From positions 124,001-188,000 of the forward strand of contig NZ_JAFICD010000010.1 of NCBI RefSeq assembly GCF_017833525.1: a DNA stretch of 64,000 nucleotides, in the 5' to 3' direction. Shown here one piece after another: positions 53,394 through 61,719 of the stretch (within the stretch, counting starts at the first letter, position 1; every line of letters begins with the position of its first letter). A model generated the notes under the pieces. The model made no database searches and was not told the origin of the DNA. It saw only the letters and a list, made by a program, of their open reading frames with translations. The translations under genes were made by a program, and so were the position numbers. This stretch comes from Duganella sp. 1411 (GTDB lineage: Bacteria > Pseudomonadota > Gammaproteobacteria > Burkholderiales > Burkholderiaceae_D).

Positions 53394-53804
53394 TTACTCG
53401 AAGGAGTAAAACACCCGGAACGGAACTTTCTTTTCGGCCCAATAGTCGGCAGCGTCGCGGAAGACGTCCAATAACGTTTCCCGCGCTTCCTTGTCAAATT
53501 TCTGGGTATTGGGCAATTGCTCCAGCACCACCAGGAAACCTTCCTGATGGCCGGCCTTGGCCATGGTGTCGGTCAGCGTCTCGCGCAGGCCGTCAAAATT
53601 CTTGCCTATACCTTTAGGAAACAGAAAAGATTCCGCGATAATGCCCAGCACTTGCTGCTTGGTCGCGCCGGCGTTGCAATGCGCGTACAGGAAGTGGTGC
53701 CCCAGGCGGGCCGCCTCCTCCTGCAACTCGACGACGCGGAAGGCGCGGATCGACTGCACGAGGTTGGGCGGCACGGTCATCAGCAGAGTCTCGTTTTCCT
53801 CCAT
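53394..53804 (-). CDS. Barstar-family protein
   Basis: 136 residues with a barstar-like fold pattern: FRVVELQEEAARLGHHFLYA, GATKQQVLGIIAESFLFPKG, FDGLRETLTDTM and KVPFRVFYSFE at the C-terminus. Barstar inhibits the ribonuclease barnase; many proteobacteria carry related stand-alone proteins whose partner is unknown. ATG at 53804 has AGGT upstream; GTG 53831 is an alternative. No barnase-like ribonuclease is recognisable nearby. Confidence 0.85.
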   Translation of the reverse strand: MEENETLLMTVPPNLVQSIRAFRVVELQEEAARLGHHFLYAHCNAGATKQQVLGIIAESFLFPKGIGKNFDGLRETLTDTMAKAGHQEGFLVVLEQLPNTQKFDKEARETLLDVFRDAADYWAEKKVPFRVFYSFE

Positions 53805-53831
53805 TTGACCTGGTATGTACGGTGTGTCCAC

Positions 53832-54237
53832 TTTGCTGTCGTGAGTGCCTAACTTGTTGATTAATGAGTAAATAATTTGAGCACCTGTCCACTTAACACG
53901 GCCCGCTGGTCTAAGCTTGCCGTGGCTGATTCAACATCTTTCTCGAATCCCATACGCATATTAGGGTAACGTGTTGTTCCTTCCAGATCAACACGAATGT
54001 GAGTGCCCGCGCAATATTTGTTAAAAACAGAACAGTTATCAGGCATTTCGGCGCCAAATCCGCACAATTTCGGTCCCAAACTCGTCATGGCGCGATTCCG
54101 GCCCGCCTTGGCCATTGTTACAATTTGTTGCCACAGATACCGCTTAGCCACTGTTCCTGCCCCGCCAACGGGAATACCATAGGAACCATGCAATATCAGA
54201 ACCCCTGATAAGACACCCTGACTGAACGAGGTACCAA
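53832..54237. other. Gap of about 400 bases with lower GC and no firm gene
   Basis: The segment is visibly richer in A and T than its neighbours. One minus-strand frame (stop at 53861, possible ATG at 54115, 84 residues, containing DNCSVFNKYCAGTHIRVDL) is open but has no ribosome site, no recognisable family and overlaps the next gene if extended. It could be a decayed fragment left beside the barstar-like gene. Confidence 0.4.
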
Positions 54238-54753
54238 ATGAACTTGCAAGCCAAATTGATTGCATCCGTACTTTGCGTGAGCGCCCTGCCTTTCGCCCAG
54301 GCCGCCGACTTTGAAGATTTCGGCCGGGTGGTGCGCGTCACCCCGCAAGTGGAGCAAATCAACCGCCCGCGCCAGGAATGCCGCACCGAATACGTCCAGG
54401 TCCAGCAGCCGGCGCCACAACGCGGCGTCGGCGGCGCCATCATCGGCGGCTTGATCGGCGGTCTGGCCGGTAACCAGGTCGGCGGCGGCAGCGGCCGCTC
54501 GGTGGCGACCGCCGCCGGCGCCATCGCCGGCGCCGTGGTCGGCGACCGCGTCGACAACCAGAACCTGCCCAACAGCGGCGGCGTGCAGGAACAGCAGGTC
54601 AAGCAGTGCCGCACGGTCGACCACTGGGAGTCGCGCACTTCCGGCTACGAGGTCACCTACGACTACCGCGGCCGCAACTACACCAGCGTGATGTCGTACG
54701 ATCCGGGCGAGCGCGTGCGCCTGCGCGTGGTGGTCGAGCCGATGCAGCGTTAA
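54238..54753 (+). CDS. Glycine-zipper 2TM-domain outer-membrane/periplasmic protein
   Basis: 171 residues. Signal peptide 1-22 (cleavage after AQA). A glycine-zipper region, GVGGAIIGGLIGGLAGNQVG followed by AAGAIAGAVVGDRVD, spans about 62-107 in the typical Rickettsia 17-kDa-antigen (2TM) arrangement. Three cysteines (RQECRTE, VKQCRTV) may form a bond. A C-terminal strand-rich part follows (SGYEVTYDYRGRNYTSVMSY). Likely membrane-associated; exact role unknown. Confidence 0.85.
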   Translation: MNLQAKLIASVLCVSALPFAQAADFEDFGRVVRVTPQVEQINRPRQECRTEYVQVQQPAPQRGVGGAIIGGLIGGLAGNQVGGGSGRSVATAAGAIAGAVVGDRVDNQNLPNSGGVQEQQVKQCRTVDHWESRTSGYEVTYDYRGRNYTSVMSYDPGERVRLRVVVEPMQR

Positions 54754-54877
54754 TCCCCGCCGCTTCCGCAATCCCCCTCAATGCCGGTCGATTGACCGGC
54801 ATTGCCGTTTTTGGCTTGCTTTGAGGTAAGGCAAAGCGGGATAATGCGCACTGGCCTCCCGCTTCCCTTCCCTCCCC

Positions 54878-55666
54878 ATGCTGATCAAACGAAAATCCAT
54901 CGAAAAAGAAGAATCCTCCCGTCCGGCGCGCAAGGCCAAATACGCGCCGGTGACCTTGTCGGAACAGGACGGCGTGCGCTATCTGCATTTCGGCACGGAA
55001 TGGGTGCAGGGCGCGATGCGCATCCGCAAGCCCAACTGGCCGGAGCTCGAGTATGCGCAGCAAATGATGGCGTGGATGCTGTGGCTGCCGGAGCCGGCCG
55101 CCATCGCCCAGCTGGGCCTGGGCACGGCCACCTTGACCAAGTTCTGCCACGCCAGCTTCCCGTCGGCCTCGGTGACGGCGGTGGAACTGAACCCGTCGGT
55201 GATCGCCATCTGCGCCTCGATGTTCAAGCTGCCGCCCAACGATGCCCGCCTGCGGGTGCTGGAGATGGACGCGCTCGACTACGTCAACGACGCCGCCAAC
55301 GCCGGCGCGCTCGACGTGCTGCAAGTCGATTTGTACGACGCCACCGCGCGCGGGCCGGTGCTCGACAGCGCCGAGTTCTACGAATCGTGCAACGCCTGTT
55401 TGACGGACGACGGCATCATGACGGTCAACCTGTTCGGCGACCACCCGAGCTACGCGCGCAACATCAAGGCGATCAAGTTCGCGTTCGAACAGGTGGTGTG
55501 CCTGCCGGAAGTCCATGATGGCAATGTCGTCGCCATCGCCTTCAAGCGCAAGCGCGCGATCGATGTGGATGCGTTGGCCGGGCGCGCCGCGCAAATCGTC
55601 GCCGACACCAAACTACCGGCCAAATCATGGGTCAAAGGATTGACGCAAAGCCTGGCCACGGCATAG
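54878..55666 (+). CDS. Spermidine-synthase-like methyltransferase-fold protein
   Basis: 262 residues. The SAM-type Rossmann core is seen in IAQLGLGTATLTKFCHASF, TAVELNPSVIAICASMFKL and LDVLQVDLYDATARGP, as in SpeE-related proteins. Compared with SpeE it lacks the usual N-terminal beta-barrel substrate site, so polyamine synthesis is not assured. These stand-alone spermidine-synthase-like proteins are common in Burkholderiales. It lies between the glycine-zipper gene and a REP-like pair. Confidence 0.8.
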   Translation: MLIKRKSIEKEESSRPARKAKYAPVTLSEQDGVRYLHFGTEWVQGAMRIRKPNWPELEYAQQMMAWMLWLPEPAAIAQLGLGTATLTKFCHASFPSASVTAVELNPSVIAICASMFKLPPNDARLRVLEMDALDYVNDAANAGALDVLQVDLYDATARGPVLDSAEFYESCNACLTDDGIMTVNLFGDHPSYARNIKAIKFAFEQVVCLPEVHDGNVVAIAFKRKRAIDVDALAGRAAQIVADTKLPAKSWVKGLTQSLATA

Positions 55667-55683
55667 GCAATGCCACGTAAACA

Positions 55684-55778
55684 CGTAGGGCGGATTAGCG
55701 CAGCGTAATCCGCCAATGCGTGCGCCGCCGGCGGCCCATGCATGGCGGATTACGGCGTCCCGCCTAATCCGCCCTACG
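55684..55778. repeat. REP-like inverted pair upstream of the GspE-like gene
   Basis: CGTAGGGCGGATTAGCGCAG starts the left arm and GCCTAATCCGCCCTACG ends the right arm. The inner halves (CGTAATCCGCCAATGCGTGC and GCATGGCGGATTACGG) also pair. Same architecture as 15952-16047. Confidence 0.85.
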
Positions 55779-55853
55779 TGTTTCAGAAGCCATCAAGGTA
55801 AGCAGTCGCAGTCGCAGCACCGTTCCGCCCAACTTTTGAAAGTGACCGCAACG

Positions 55854-57665
55854 ATGTCTTCCGCCCAGCCCGCCACCAAGTCCTCTCCGCTCGATCTGCA
55901 GCAGATCTACTCCTGGCTGCTGGCCGACAACATGATCCGCAAGACCGAGGTCAAGGAGCTTTACGCGCAAAGCCAGGCCATCCTTAAAAACACGGTCGGC
56001 CCGATGCATCCGCTGTGCGCGGTGGCCCACGCCAAGCTGCTGTCGGCGCAGCCGCCGCACAAGCTGCTGACCCTCGACGCGCTGTGCGAATGGCTGGCGC
56101 GGCGCACCGGCCTGCCGTTCATCCGCATCGACCCGCTCAAGATCGACTTCACCAAGGTGGCCGACGTCATGTCGGCCAGTTACGCGGCGCGCTTCAACAT
56201 CCTGCCCGTCGAGCTCACGCACGACACGCTGGTGGTGGCCACCGCCGACCCCTGCTCGGTCGAATGGGAGGCGGAAATCTCCAAGATCTCGCGCCGCGCG
56301 ATCCGCCGCGTGATCGCCAATCCGCTCGACATCGCGCAATACACCACGCAGTTCTTCAGCCTGGCCAAGTCGATCAAGAAGGCCAACAAATCCAACGGCA
56401 ACGACCTGTCGCTGCGCAACAACTTCGAGCAACTGGTCGAGCTGGGCAAGATCAACAAGCAGGTCGACGCCAACGACCAGCACGTCATCAACATCGTCGA
56501 CTGGCTGTGGCAATACGCGTTCGAACAGCGCGCCTCGGACATCCACCTCGAACCGAAGCGCGAGATGGCGGCGATCCGCTTCCGCATCGACGGCGTGCTG
56601 CACCAGGTCTACCAGGTGCCGGCGGTGGTGATGATCGCCATGACCGCGCGCATCAAGCTGCTCGGACGCATGGACGTGATCGAAAAGCGCCGCCCGCAGG
56701 ACGGCCGCGTCAAGACCCGCACCGCCGGCGGCCAGGAGGTCGAGCTGCGCCTGTCGACCCTGCCCACCGCGTTCGGCGAAAAGCTGGTCATGCGCATCTT
56801 CGATCCGGACGTGGTGGTCAAGACCTTGCCGGAGCTGGGCTTCCCGCTCGACGACGCCGAGCGCTGGGACGCGCTGACCAAGCGGCCGCACGGCATCATC
56901 CTGGTGACCGGGCCGACCGGCTCCGGCAAGACCACCACCTTGTACACGACCTTGAAGGCGCTGGCGACATCCGAGGTCAACGTCTGCACGGTGGAGGACC
57001 CGATCGAGATGGTCGAGCCGGCCTTCAACCAGATGCAGGTGCAGCCGGGCATCGACCTGTCGTTCGCCGACGGCGTGCGCGCGCTGATGCGGCAGGACCC
57101 GGACATCATCATGGTCGGCGAGATCCGCGACCTGGCGACGGCCGAGATGGCGATCCAGGCCGCGCTGACCGGCCACCTGGTGCTGTCGACCCTGCACACC
57201 AACGACGCGCCGTCGGCCGTGATGCGGCTGCTGGAACTGGGCGTGCCCTACTACCTGCTGGAGGCGACCCTGATCGGCATCATGGCGCAGCGGCTGGTGC
57301 GCACCTTGTGCGCCGACTGCAAGGCCGCCGACGGCGAGCTGGGCGACGAGCTCTGGCACAGCCTCGTCGGCGACTGGGCGCTGCCCAAGCCGAAGACGAT
57401 CTACCGCCCGGTCGGCTGTCCGGAATGCCGCCAGACCGGCTACCGCGGCCGCACCGGCCTGTACGAGCTGCTGACGGTCACGCCGGGCTTCAGCGAGCAG
57501 GTGCGCGAGGAGACCGACATCCAGGCGCTGCGGCGCCAGAGCGTGGCCGACGGCATGAAGCCGCTGCGCATCGCCGGCGCGATGAAAATCCAGGAGGGCG
57601 CGACCACGGCCGACGAGGTGCTCAAGGTCACGGCGGCGCTGGGGATGAAGGAAACAATAAAATGA
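55854..57665 (+). CDS. GspE/PulE/PilB-type secretion or pilus ATPase
   Basis: 603 residues. N-terminal T2SSE_N domain (about 55-175), then the ATPase core with Walker A GPTGSGKTTT (353-362), aspartate box EDPIEM, Walker B IIMVGEIRDLATAEMAI and the His box HLVLSTLHTNDA. A tetracysteine zinc motif is in RTLCADCKAA and GCPECRQTG. It powers type II secretion or type IV pilus assembly in known members. No other gsp or pil genes are near, so its machine is elsewhere. tRNA-Lys follows. Confidence 0.9.
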   Translation: MSSAQPATKSSPLDLQQIYSWLLADNMIRKTEVKELYAQSQAILKNTVGPMHPLCAVAHAKLLSAQPPHKLLTLDALCEWLARRTGLPFIRIDPLKIDFTKVADVMSASYAARFNILPVELTHDTLVVATADPCSVEWEAEISKISRRAIRRVIANPLDIAQYTTQFFSLAKSIKKANKSNGNDLSLRNNFEQLVELGKINKQVDANDQHVINIVDWLWQYAFEQRASDIHLEPKREMAAIRFRIDGVLHQVYQVPAVVMIAMTARIKLLGRMDVIEKRRPQDGRVKTRTAGGQEVELRLSTLPTAFGEKLVMRIFDPDVVVKTLPELGFPLDDAERWDALTKRPHGIILVTGPTGSGKTTTLYTTLKALATSEVNVCTVEDPIEMVEPAFNQMQVQPGIDLSFADGVRALMRQDPDIIMVGEIRDLATAEMAIQAALTGHLVLSTLHTNDAPSAVMRLLELGVPYYLLEATLIGIMAQRLVRTLCADCKAADGELGDELWHSLVGDWALPKPKTIYRPVGCPECRQTGYRGRTGLYELLTVTPGFSEQVREETDIQALRRQSVADGMKPLRIAGAMKIQEGATTADEVLKVTAALGMKETIK

Positions 57666-57679
57666 TTTCAGAAAACCCT

Positions 57680-57707
57680 TTGCACTTCGCGGAGGGCTGT
57701 ATATAAT
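57680..57707 (+). promoter_or_regulatory. Promoter of tRNA-Lys
   Basis: TTGCAC (57680-57685), 16-base spacer, consensus TATAAT (57702-57707). A G/C-rich ACGGCC discriminator follows, as in stringently controlled tRNA promoters. Confidence 0.85.
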
Positions 57708-57721
57708 ACGGCCTCTTTCGG

Positions 57722-57797
57722 GGGTCGTTAGCTCAGCTGGTAGAGCAGCGGACTTTTAATCCGTTGGTCGCAGGTTCGAATCCCGCACGGCCTACCA
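57722..57797 (+). tRNA. tRNA-Lys (TTT)
   Basis: 76 nt with encoded CCA. Acceptor GGGTCGT pairs with ACGGCCT; anticodon loop CTTTTAA gives TTT; T arm GGTTCGAATCC. The 3' half from 57748 onward is repeated at 59599. Confidence 0.97.
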
Positions 57798-57821
57798 CCG
57801 AATTTTAGCAGTACAGATCAG

Positions 57822-57852
57822 GCTTACCCGCTTCGGCGCGTAAGCTTTTTTT
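57822..57852 (+). terminator. Terminator after tRNA-Lys
   Basis: GCTTAC-C-CGC, TTCG, GCG-C-GTAAGC with one mismatch, then seven T residues. Confidence 0.85.
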
Positions 57853-57868
57853 GCGTCCTCATATGAGG

Positions 57869-57895
57869 AATATTCCCCAGATGGGGAATATTTTT
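57869..57895. terminator. Hairpin after the beta-propeller gene
   Basis: Perfect 10-bp stem AATATTCCCC / GGGGAATATT with AGAT loop, then TTT on the plus strand; it sits 33 bases past the propeller gene stop on the minus strand. Confidence 0.6.
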
Positions 57896-57927
57896 CAGCG
57901 AGAAAGTAAAAATCTATCCCGATGCAA

Positions 57928-59388
57928 TCACCGAGGAATGGCGACCCTGGCTATAACCGGATTTGAAACAGAGTAGTTGTAGTTATACAAAAAGCCGGCG
58001 TAGGTCATATTGTGGGAACCATCGGCAGCAAACGTATTTGCCGAATTTGCGGAGATGCCATATGAAGCATCTCCGCTCCCCAGGCTCCAGGTCCATCGAA
58101 TCGCGCCCGTAGGTCCCAACAGCACCGAGTAGCTATACGATGCCGAAACAGGCGACAAGGCCGGTGACGTCATCGGACCTTGGCTCCATCCGCTCAGCAG
58201 CATATTGCCGTCTCCGTCGAGCGCAACGCCTGCGTTTTGCCCCGTACTCGCAGCGCCACCAAACCCGCTGGCAAACAGCAGCGTACCGGCGCTATTGAGT
58301 TTTAAGCCAAACGTATTATTCTCGTTGGACTCGAACGGCGGCAGTACTGGGTTAGTGGGGCTACCGCCATAGTTTCCTCCCACGCCGATATTGCCGGCGG
58401 CATCCGTCGCGACCGATATGCATTGCATCCCACCGCTGTAACTGCCGAAATTTTTTGCCCAAACCAGACCGCCAACGCTATTGAGTTTGATCACGTAGCA
58501 GTTGGTCCCGGCAGGGGAAGGAAGTGCGGGCGTGGTCATCACGCCACCCCAGTAACCGCCGGCGATGACGATATTCTGCGCAGAGTCTATGGCAACACCA
58601 TTCGCAACGGCGGCTGTAGTGGCTCCGCCAAATCGCTGTGCCCATAGCGTATAGCCGGAGATATCAACCTTTATCACAAACGAGTTATATCCCGCGAACG
58701 CACTGTTGAACATCGCCAATGAAGGATTGGTGAGATTGGCTTTGTTGAACTGCCCAACGGCGACCGTATTGCCGGCGCTGTCTTCAGCCAACTGAAAGAT
58801 CGAGGCATTAGCCAGGCTGCCGCCATAGTTTCTGGCCCAAATCATGTTGCCGTTGGCGTCCATCTTCATCAGGAAGGCGTCCGAATTGCCGATCTTCAAC
58901 ATATATGGCGTGGCGACGTTTCCGCCCGAGAAGTCGCCGCCGACAACGACGTTTCCTGACGAATCCAATCCTATCGTTTTGCCGAAGGTCGACGCGGTTG
59001 TGCCGCCATAATTGCGTGCCCACAGGACCACACCTGCAGGGTCAAACTTAGCGACAAACGCATCTTGTGGGCCGATGGCTGATAACGTAAATCCTCCCAT
59101 GACCATGCTACCGCCGAGCTTGCTGAAATTTCCGGTCACATAGGTGTTGCCGAAGGCATCGGTGGTAGAGGCCGCCGCACGAGTGGAATAGCCTGAACCT
59201 TGAGCGTTCTTGGCAAATACGTCGATGAATGTTCCGGCTTGAGCGGGAGACATTCCAAGCAGTGGCAAGATAGCTAGCGGGAAGAGAACTCCGGTCAGGT
59301 GGTTTCGGATGCGTTGGTGGGCTCCTGTAGTGCTGCGCAAAAACGAAGTATAAATTTTTTTTAATAATTGCTGCGTTGATAAATGCAT
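57928..59388 (-). CDS. Exported SBBP-type beta-propeller protein
   Basis: 486 residues from ATG 59388. N-terminal basic stretch and hydrophobic segment (about 30-52, ending SPAQAG) form a signal sequence. The rest is a tandem array of about 60-residue units with the pattern DAFVAKFDPAGVVLWARNYG, then GLDSSGNVVVGGDF; six or seven units can be counted, ending in a C-terminal ARVAIPR. Each resembles the SBBP seven-bladed propeller. Composition is clearly less GC-rich than the flanks, a sign of transfer. The function is unknown. Confidence 0.85.
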   Translation of the reverse strand: MHLSTQQLLKKIYTSFLRSTTGAHQRIRNHLTGVLFPLAILPLLGMSPAQAGTFIDVFAKNAQGSGYSTRAAASTTDAFGNTYVTGNFSKLGGSMVMGGFTLSAIGPQDAFVAKFDPAGVVLWARNYGGTTASTFGKTIGLDSSGNVVVGGDFSGGNVATPYMLKIGNSDAFLMKMDANGNMIWARNYGGSLANASIFQLAEDSAGNTVAVGQFNKANLTNPSLAMFNSAFAGYNSFVIKVDISGYTLWAQRFGGATTAAVANGVAIDSAQNIVIAGGYWGGVMTTPALPSPAGTNCYVIKLNSVGGLVWAKNFGSYSGGMQCISVATDAAGNIGVGGNYGGSPTNPVLPPFESNENNTFGLKLNSAGTLLFASGFGGAASTGQNAGVALDGDGNMLLSGWSQGPMTSPALSPVSASYSYSVLLGPTGAIRWTWSLGSGDASYGISANSANTFAADGSHNMTYAGFLYNYNYSVSNPVIARVAIPR

Positions 59389-59598
59389 CCAATGCTCCGA
59401 AGTGAGTGTGTCAGTGAAAATACAAAAGGTCACTAAAAATTGCCCATGTGCACGTATTTAGGATGACTATTTTACAACATCAAGTGCATCTGTAACGATA
59501 ATTTTCCGCTGAGTCAGCGTCGGGTAGAATATGTAAAATTATTCCCCATCTTTTTTTCTGAAAGCTGGTGTTCATGCGGGTTCTGGCCTGTTCCAGGT

Positions 59599-59669
59599 GC
59601 GGACTTTGAATCCGTTGGTCGCAGGTTCGAATCCCCGCACGGCCTACCACCGAATTCGCAGTACCAGAT
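59599..59669 (+). pseudogene. Partial tRNA-Lys copy (3' half only)
   Basis: Matches tRNA-Lys from the anticodon stem through CCA and 20 bases of flank, with T-to-G in the anticodon (reads TTG), one extra C in the T-arm 3' side and small flank changes. The preceding bases do not fold into D or acceptor arms, so it cannot be a working tRNA. The 59389-59598 stretch upstream is AT-rich and shows no gene. Confidence 0.85.
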
Positions 59670-59671
59670 GA

Positions 59672-59703
59672 AGCAGCCACGAGCGATCGTAGCTGCTTTT
59701 TTT
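59672..59703 (+). terminator. Terminator after the partial tRNA-Lys
   Basis: AGCAGC, 14-base loop, GCTGCT, seven T residues. Probably the original terminator of the chromosomal tRNA-Lys if the insert model is right. From 59704 to 59914 only leader sequence of the AraC gene is seen. Confidence 0.75.
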
Positions 59704-59914
59704 GTCTGGGCGAACCGTTTTACCCCCCTTCCCCCGCCGCCCCGCCTGACAAACGCTCACGCGATTGAGAGAAGACGCCAACCGCACGTGGCAGACGTGG
59801 CCGGCTGCTATGATTGCCTAATTGAGCAGTGTATTTGATAACACTTATCGCCGCCCGCATTTTCCCCTAGCGCAAGCCACACGCCAACGCTCCACATTGA
59901 TTGGTGACCGAGAC

Positions 59915-60925
59915 ATGAGCAACCGGACGACGTCAGCAGCCTGGGTGAAAGGGATCCGGGACGTGTTGCAGGATGAGGGACTGGACGTGCGCTCGCTGTT
60001 TAGCCACGCCGGGCTGGATATGTCCCAGCTCGGCAATCCGGAGATGCGCTATCCCACCGAACAAGTGAGCCGGCTGTGGAACCTGGCGGTGCAACGCTCC
60101 CGCAACGCCATGCTCGGCATCGCGCGGTCCCGTTGCGCCTCCGTCGCCAACTTCGACGTGGTTGGCTACGCGATGATGTCGTGTTCCAATCTACTGGCCA
60201 GCCTGGAATGCCTGGTGCGCTATATGCGCGTGGTGAGCGAAGCGGCCTCGCTGGTGCTGCGCCCGGAGGCGGGTCGCTATTCGATCGAACTGACCTTGTT
60301 CGGCGGCGAGCTTGCCGTGCCCCGGCAGCGTAGCGAATTCAGTCTGCTCACCTTGCTATCATTCCTGCGCTGGATATCCGGACGGCCGATCGCGCCGCTG
60401 GTGGTCGAGTTCAGCTACCCGGAACCGGCGCATCCCCAGCCCTACCAGGATGCCTTCCGGAGCCCGGTCCGCTTCAACGCCGACGCCAACCGCCTGGTGT
60501 TGTCCGAGCCCGACCTGAGCGTGCCCCTGCCCACCCACCATCCGGCGCTGGAACAGTTCCATGCCCAGTTCGCCAGCCAATGCCTGGCGCGCCTGGACAA
60601 CCACCGCATCAGCCGCAAGGTGGGCGAGCTGATCGCGCAAAAGTTGCAAGGCTGGGAACCACGGCGCGAAGAAATCGCGCGGCTGCTGTGTCTGGGCGAC
60701 CGTACCTTGCGGCGGCGCCTGGAGGAGGAAGGGACGACGTTCCAGAAGATACTGGACGACACCCGACGCGATTTGGCGCGACACTATTTCGCGCTGCAGC
60801 GTTACTCCGCCGGGGAAGTCGCCTACATGCTCGGGTTCACCGACCAGGGCACGCTGTTCCGTGCCAGCCGGCGCTGGTTTGGTGTGTCGCCGAAGCAGTA
60901 TCAAGCGCGTTGCTGCGCGCAATAA
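59915..60925 (+). CDS. AraC-family regulator with AraC_N-like (Arabinose_bd) domain
   Basis: 336 residues. N-terminal effector domain (about 10-200): DVLQDEGLDVRSLFSHAGLD, NFDVVGYAMMSCSNLLASLE, as in OruR/ArgR-like AraC regulators. C-terminal double helix-turn-helix (about 240-335) with EEIARLLCLGDRTLRRRLEE and SAGEVAYMLGFTDQGTLFRA. ATG at 59915 is chosen; the frame is open to 59822. It converges on the hydrolase-foldase pair and might regulate it; that is speculation from position only. Confidence 0.88.
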   Translation: MSNRTTSAAWVKGIRDVLQDEGLDVRSLFSHAGLDMSQLGNPEMRYPTEQVSRLWNLAVQRSRNAMLGIARSRCASVANFDVVGYAMMSCSNLLASLECLVRYMRVVSEAASLVLRPEAGRYSIELTLFGGELAVPRQRSEFSLLTLLSFLRWISGRPIAPLVVEFSYPEPAHPQPYQDAFRSPVRFNADANRLVLSEPDLSVPLPTHHPALEQFHAQFASQCLARLDNHRISRKVGELIAQKLQGWEPRREEIARLLCLGDRTLRRRLEEEGTTFQKILDDTRRDLARHYFALQRYSAGEVAYMLGFTDQGTLFRASRRWFGVSPKQYQARCCAQ

Positions 60926-60944
60926 TGCCGCCGCCCCGCTCCGG

Positions 60945-61664
60945 TCAACTTGCCGGCGGCGGCTTGGTCTGGCGCATGCCGTTCATCATTTCCTGCGCGC
61001 GCTCCGCCTTTTGCTCCGACGTCAGATTGGGATCGTCCTGCGCGGCCATCAAACCGATGAGCTTGCGTGTCATCGCCTCCTCTTCGCCGAACATGGCCTG
61101 CGCCGCCTCCGCCCCCAGATAAGAAACCCGCAGGGTGTGCAAACTGTCGAGCAGTTTCAAACGTTCCGGCTCCGTCTCCGGCGCGGTTTCAGGCGGGATG
61201 GTATGGGTCAGCGCCTTCGCGTATTGCTGGAATTGCCCCGACAGCACCTTCAGCTCCGCCGCCGCCTGCGGTGGCAGGGCTTTTGCCGCCTTGTCCAGGT
61301 TGGCCGCCAGCGTTGCCGGATCTTCCTCGAGTAATAGCTTCTCGAGGTTCGCATGGGTATCGGCGTTGAGGACCAGCTTGCCCCGGCTATCGGCGGCAAA
61401 AACCGGGGGCGTCATGGTGCTCAATGGCGAGGCCATGTCAGCCGAGTTCGCCGACGAAACCACTGCGGCCCAGGAGTTGAGCTGGCCGTTGCCGCCACCT
61501 TGGGCCGGCGCGCCGCCAGAGCCCGCCGCAGCCGGCACGGCGTGGGCAGCCGCGCGGCCATCGCCGTCGGCAGGCCCGTCGCCGGACGCGACCCAGAATA
61601 TTCCCACTGCGCATGCCGCCGAAGCGATCGCGGCGACGATCCATTTTGTCATTTTCGTGCCCAT
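60945..61664 (-). CDS. Short lipase-foldase-like (Lif) membrane-anchored protein
   Basis: 239 residues. Membrane anchor 7-26, a Gly/Ala-rich linker (27-75), then helical blocks that follow the order of lipase-specific foldases: GKLVLNADTHANLEKLLLEE (95-114), LPPQAAAELKVLSGQFQQYA, SLHTLRVSYLG and AAQAMFGEEEAMTRKL (187-202). Typical Lif proteins have about 340 residues; this one stops after the first half of the clamp and has lost the RxxFDYFLSA-type motif. It lies directly after the polyester hydrolase gene on the same strand, the lipase-foldase order. ATG 61652 is an alternative start. Confidence 0.7.
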   Translation of the reverse strand: MGTKMTKWIVAAIASAACAVGIFWVASGDGPADGDGRAAAHAVPAAAGSGGAPAQGGGNGQLNSWAAVVSSANSADMASPLSTMTPPVFAADSRGKLVLNADTHANLEKLLLEEDPATLAANLDKAAKALPPQAAAELKVLSGQFQQYAKALTHTIPPETAPETEPERLKLLDSLHTLRVSYLGAEAAQAMFGEEEAMTRKLIGLMAAQDDPNLTSEQKAERAQEMMNGMRQTKPPPAS

Positions 61665-61719
61665 GTTCAGTCCGTCGGGGGCGCGGAGCAAGCAATCCGC
61701 AGCCCCCGATTTCACTCAA

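Larger units (their letters stand above)
57748..59669. mobile_element. tRNA-Lys-bounded insert with a beta-propeller gene
   Basis: The tRNA-Lys 3' half with its downstream flank (57748-57818) recurs, slightly diverged, at 59599-59669. The 1.8 kb between them holds one AT-richer gene for an exported beta-propeller protein and no integrase. Each copy is followed by its own terminator. This fits integration at a tRNA 3' end, although duplication of a tRNA gene followed by decay of its 5' half is also possible. Confidence 0.5.

Noticed and set aside
53861..54265. 134-residue minus-strand frame beside barstar
   Set aside because: No ribosome site, overlaps the glycine-zipper gene start and matches no family; kept only as a note on the gap.
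59480..59680. Minus-strand ORF over the partial tRNA-Lys
   Set aside because: Translation of tRNA-derived sequence; no ribosome site, no conservation-like pattern.
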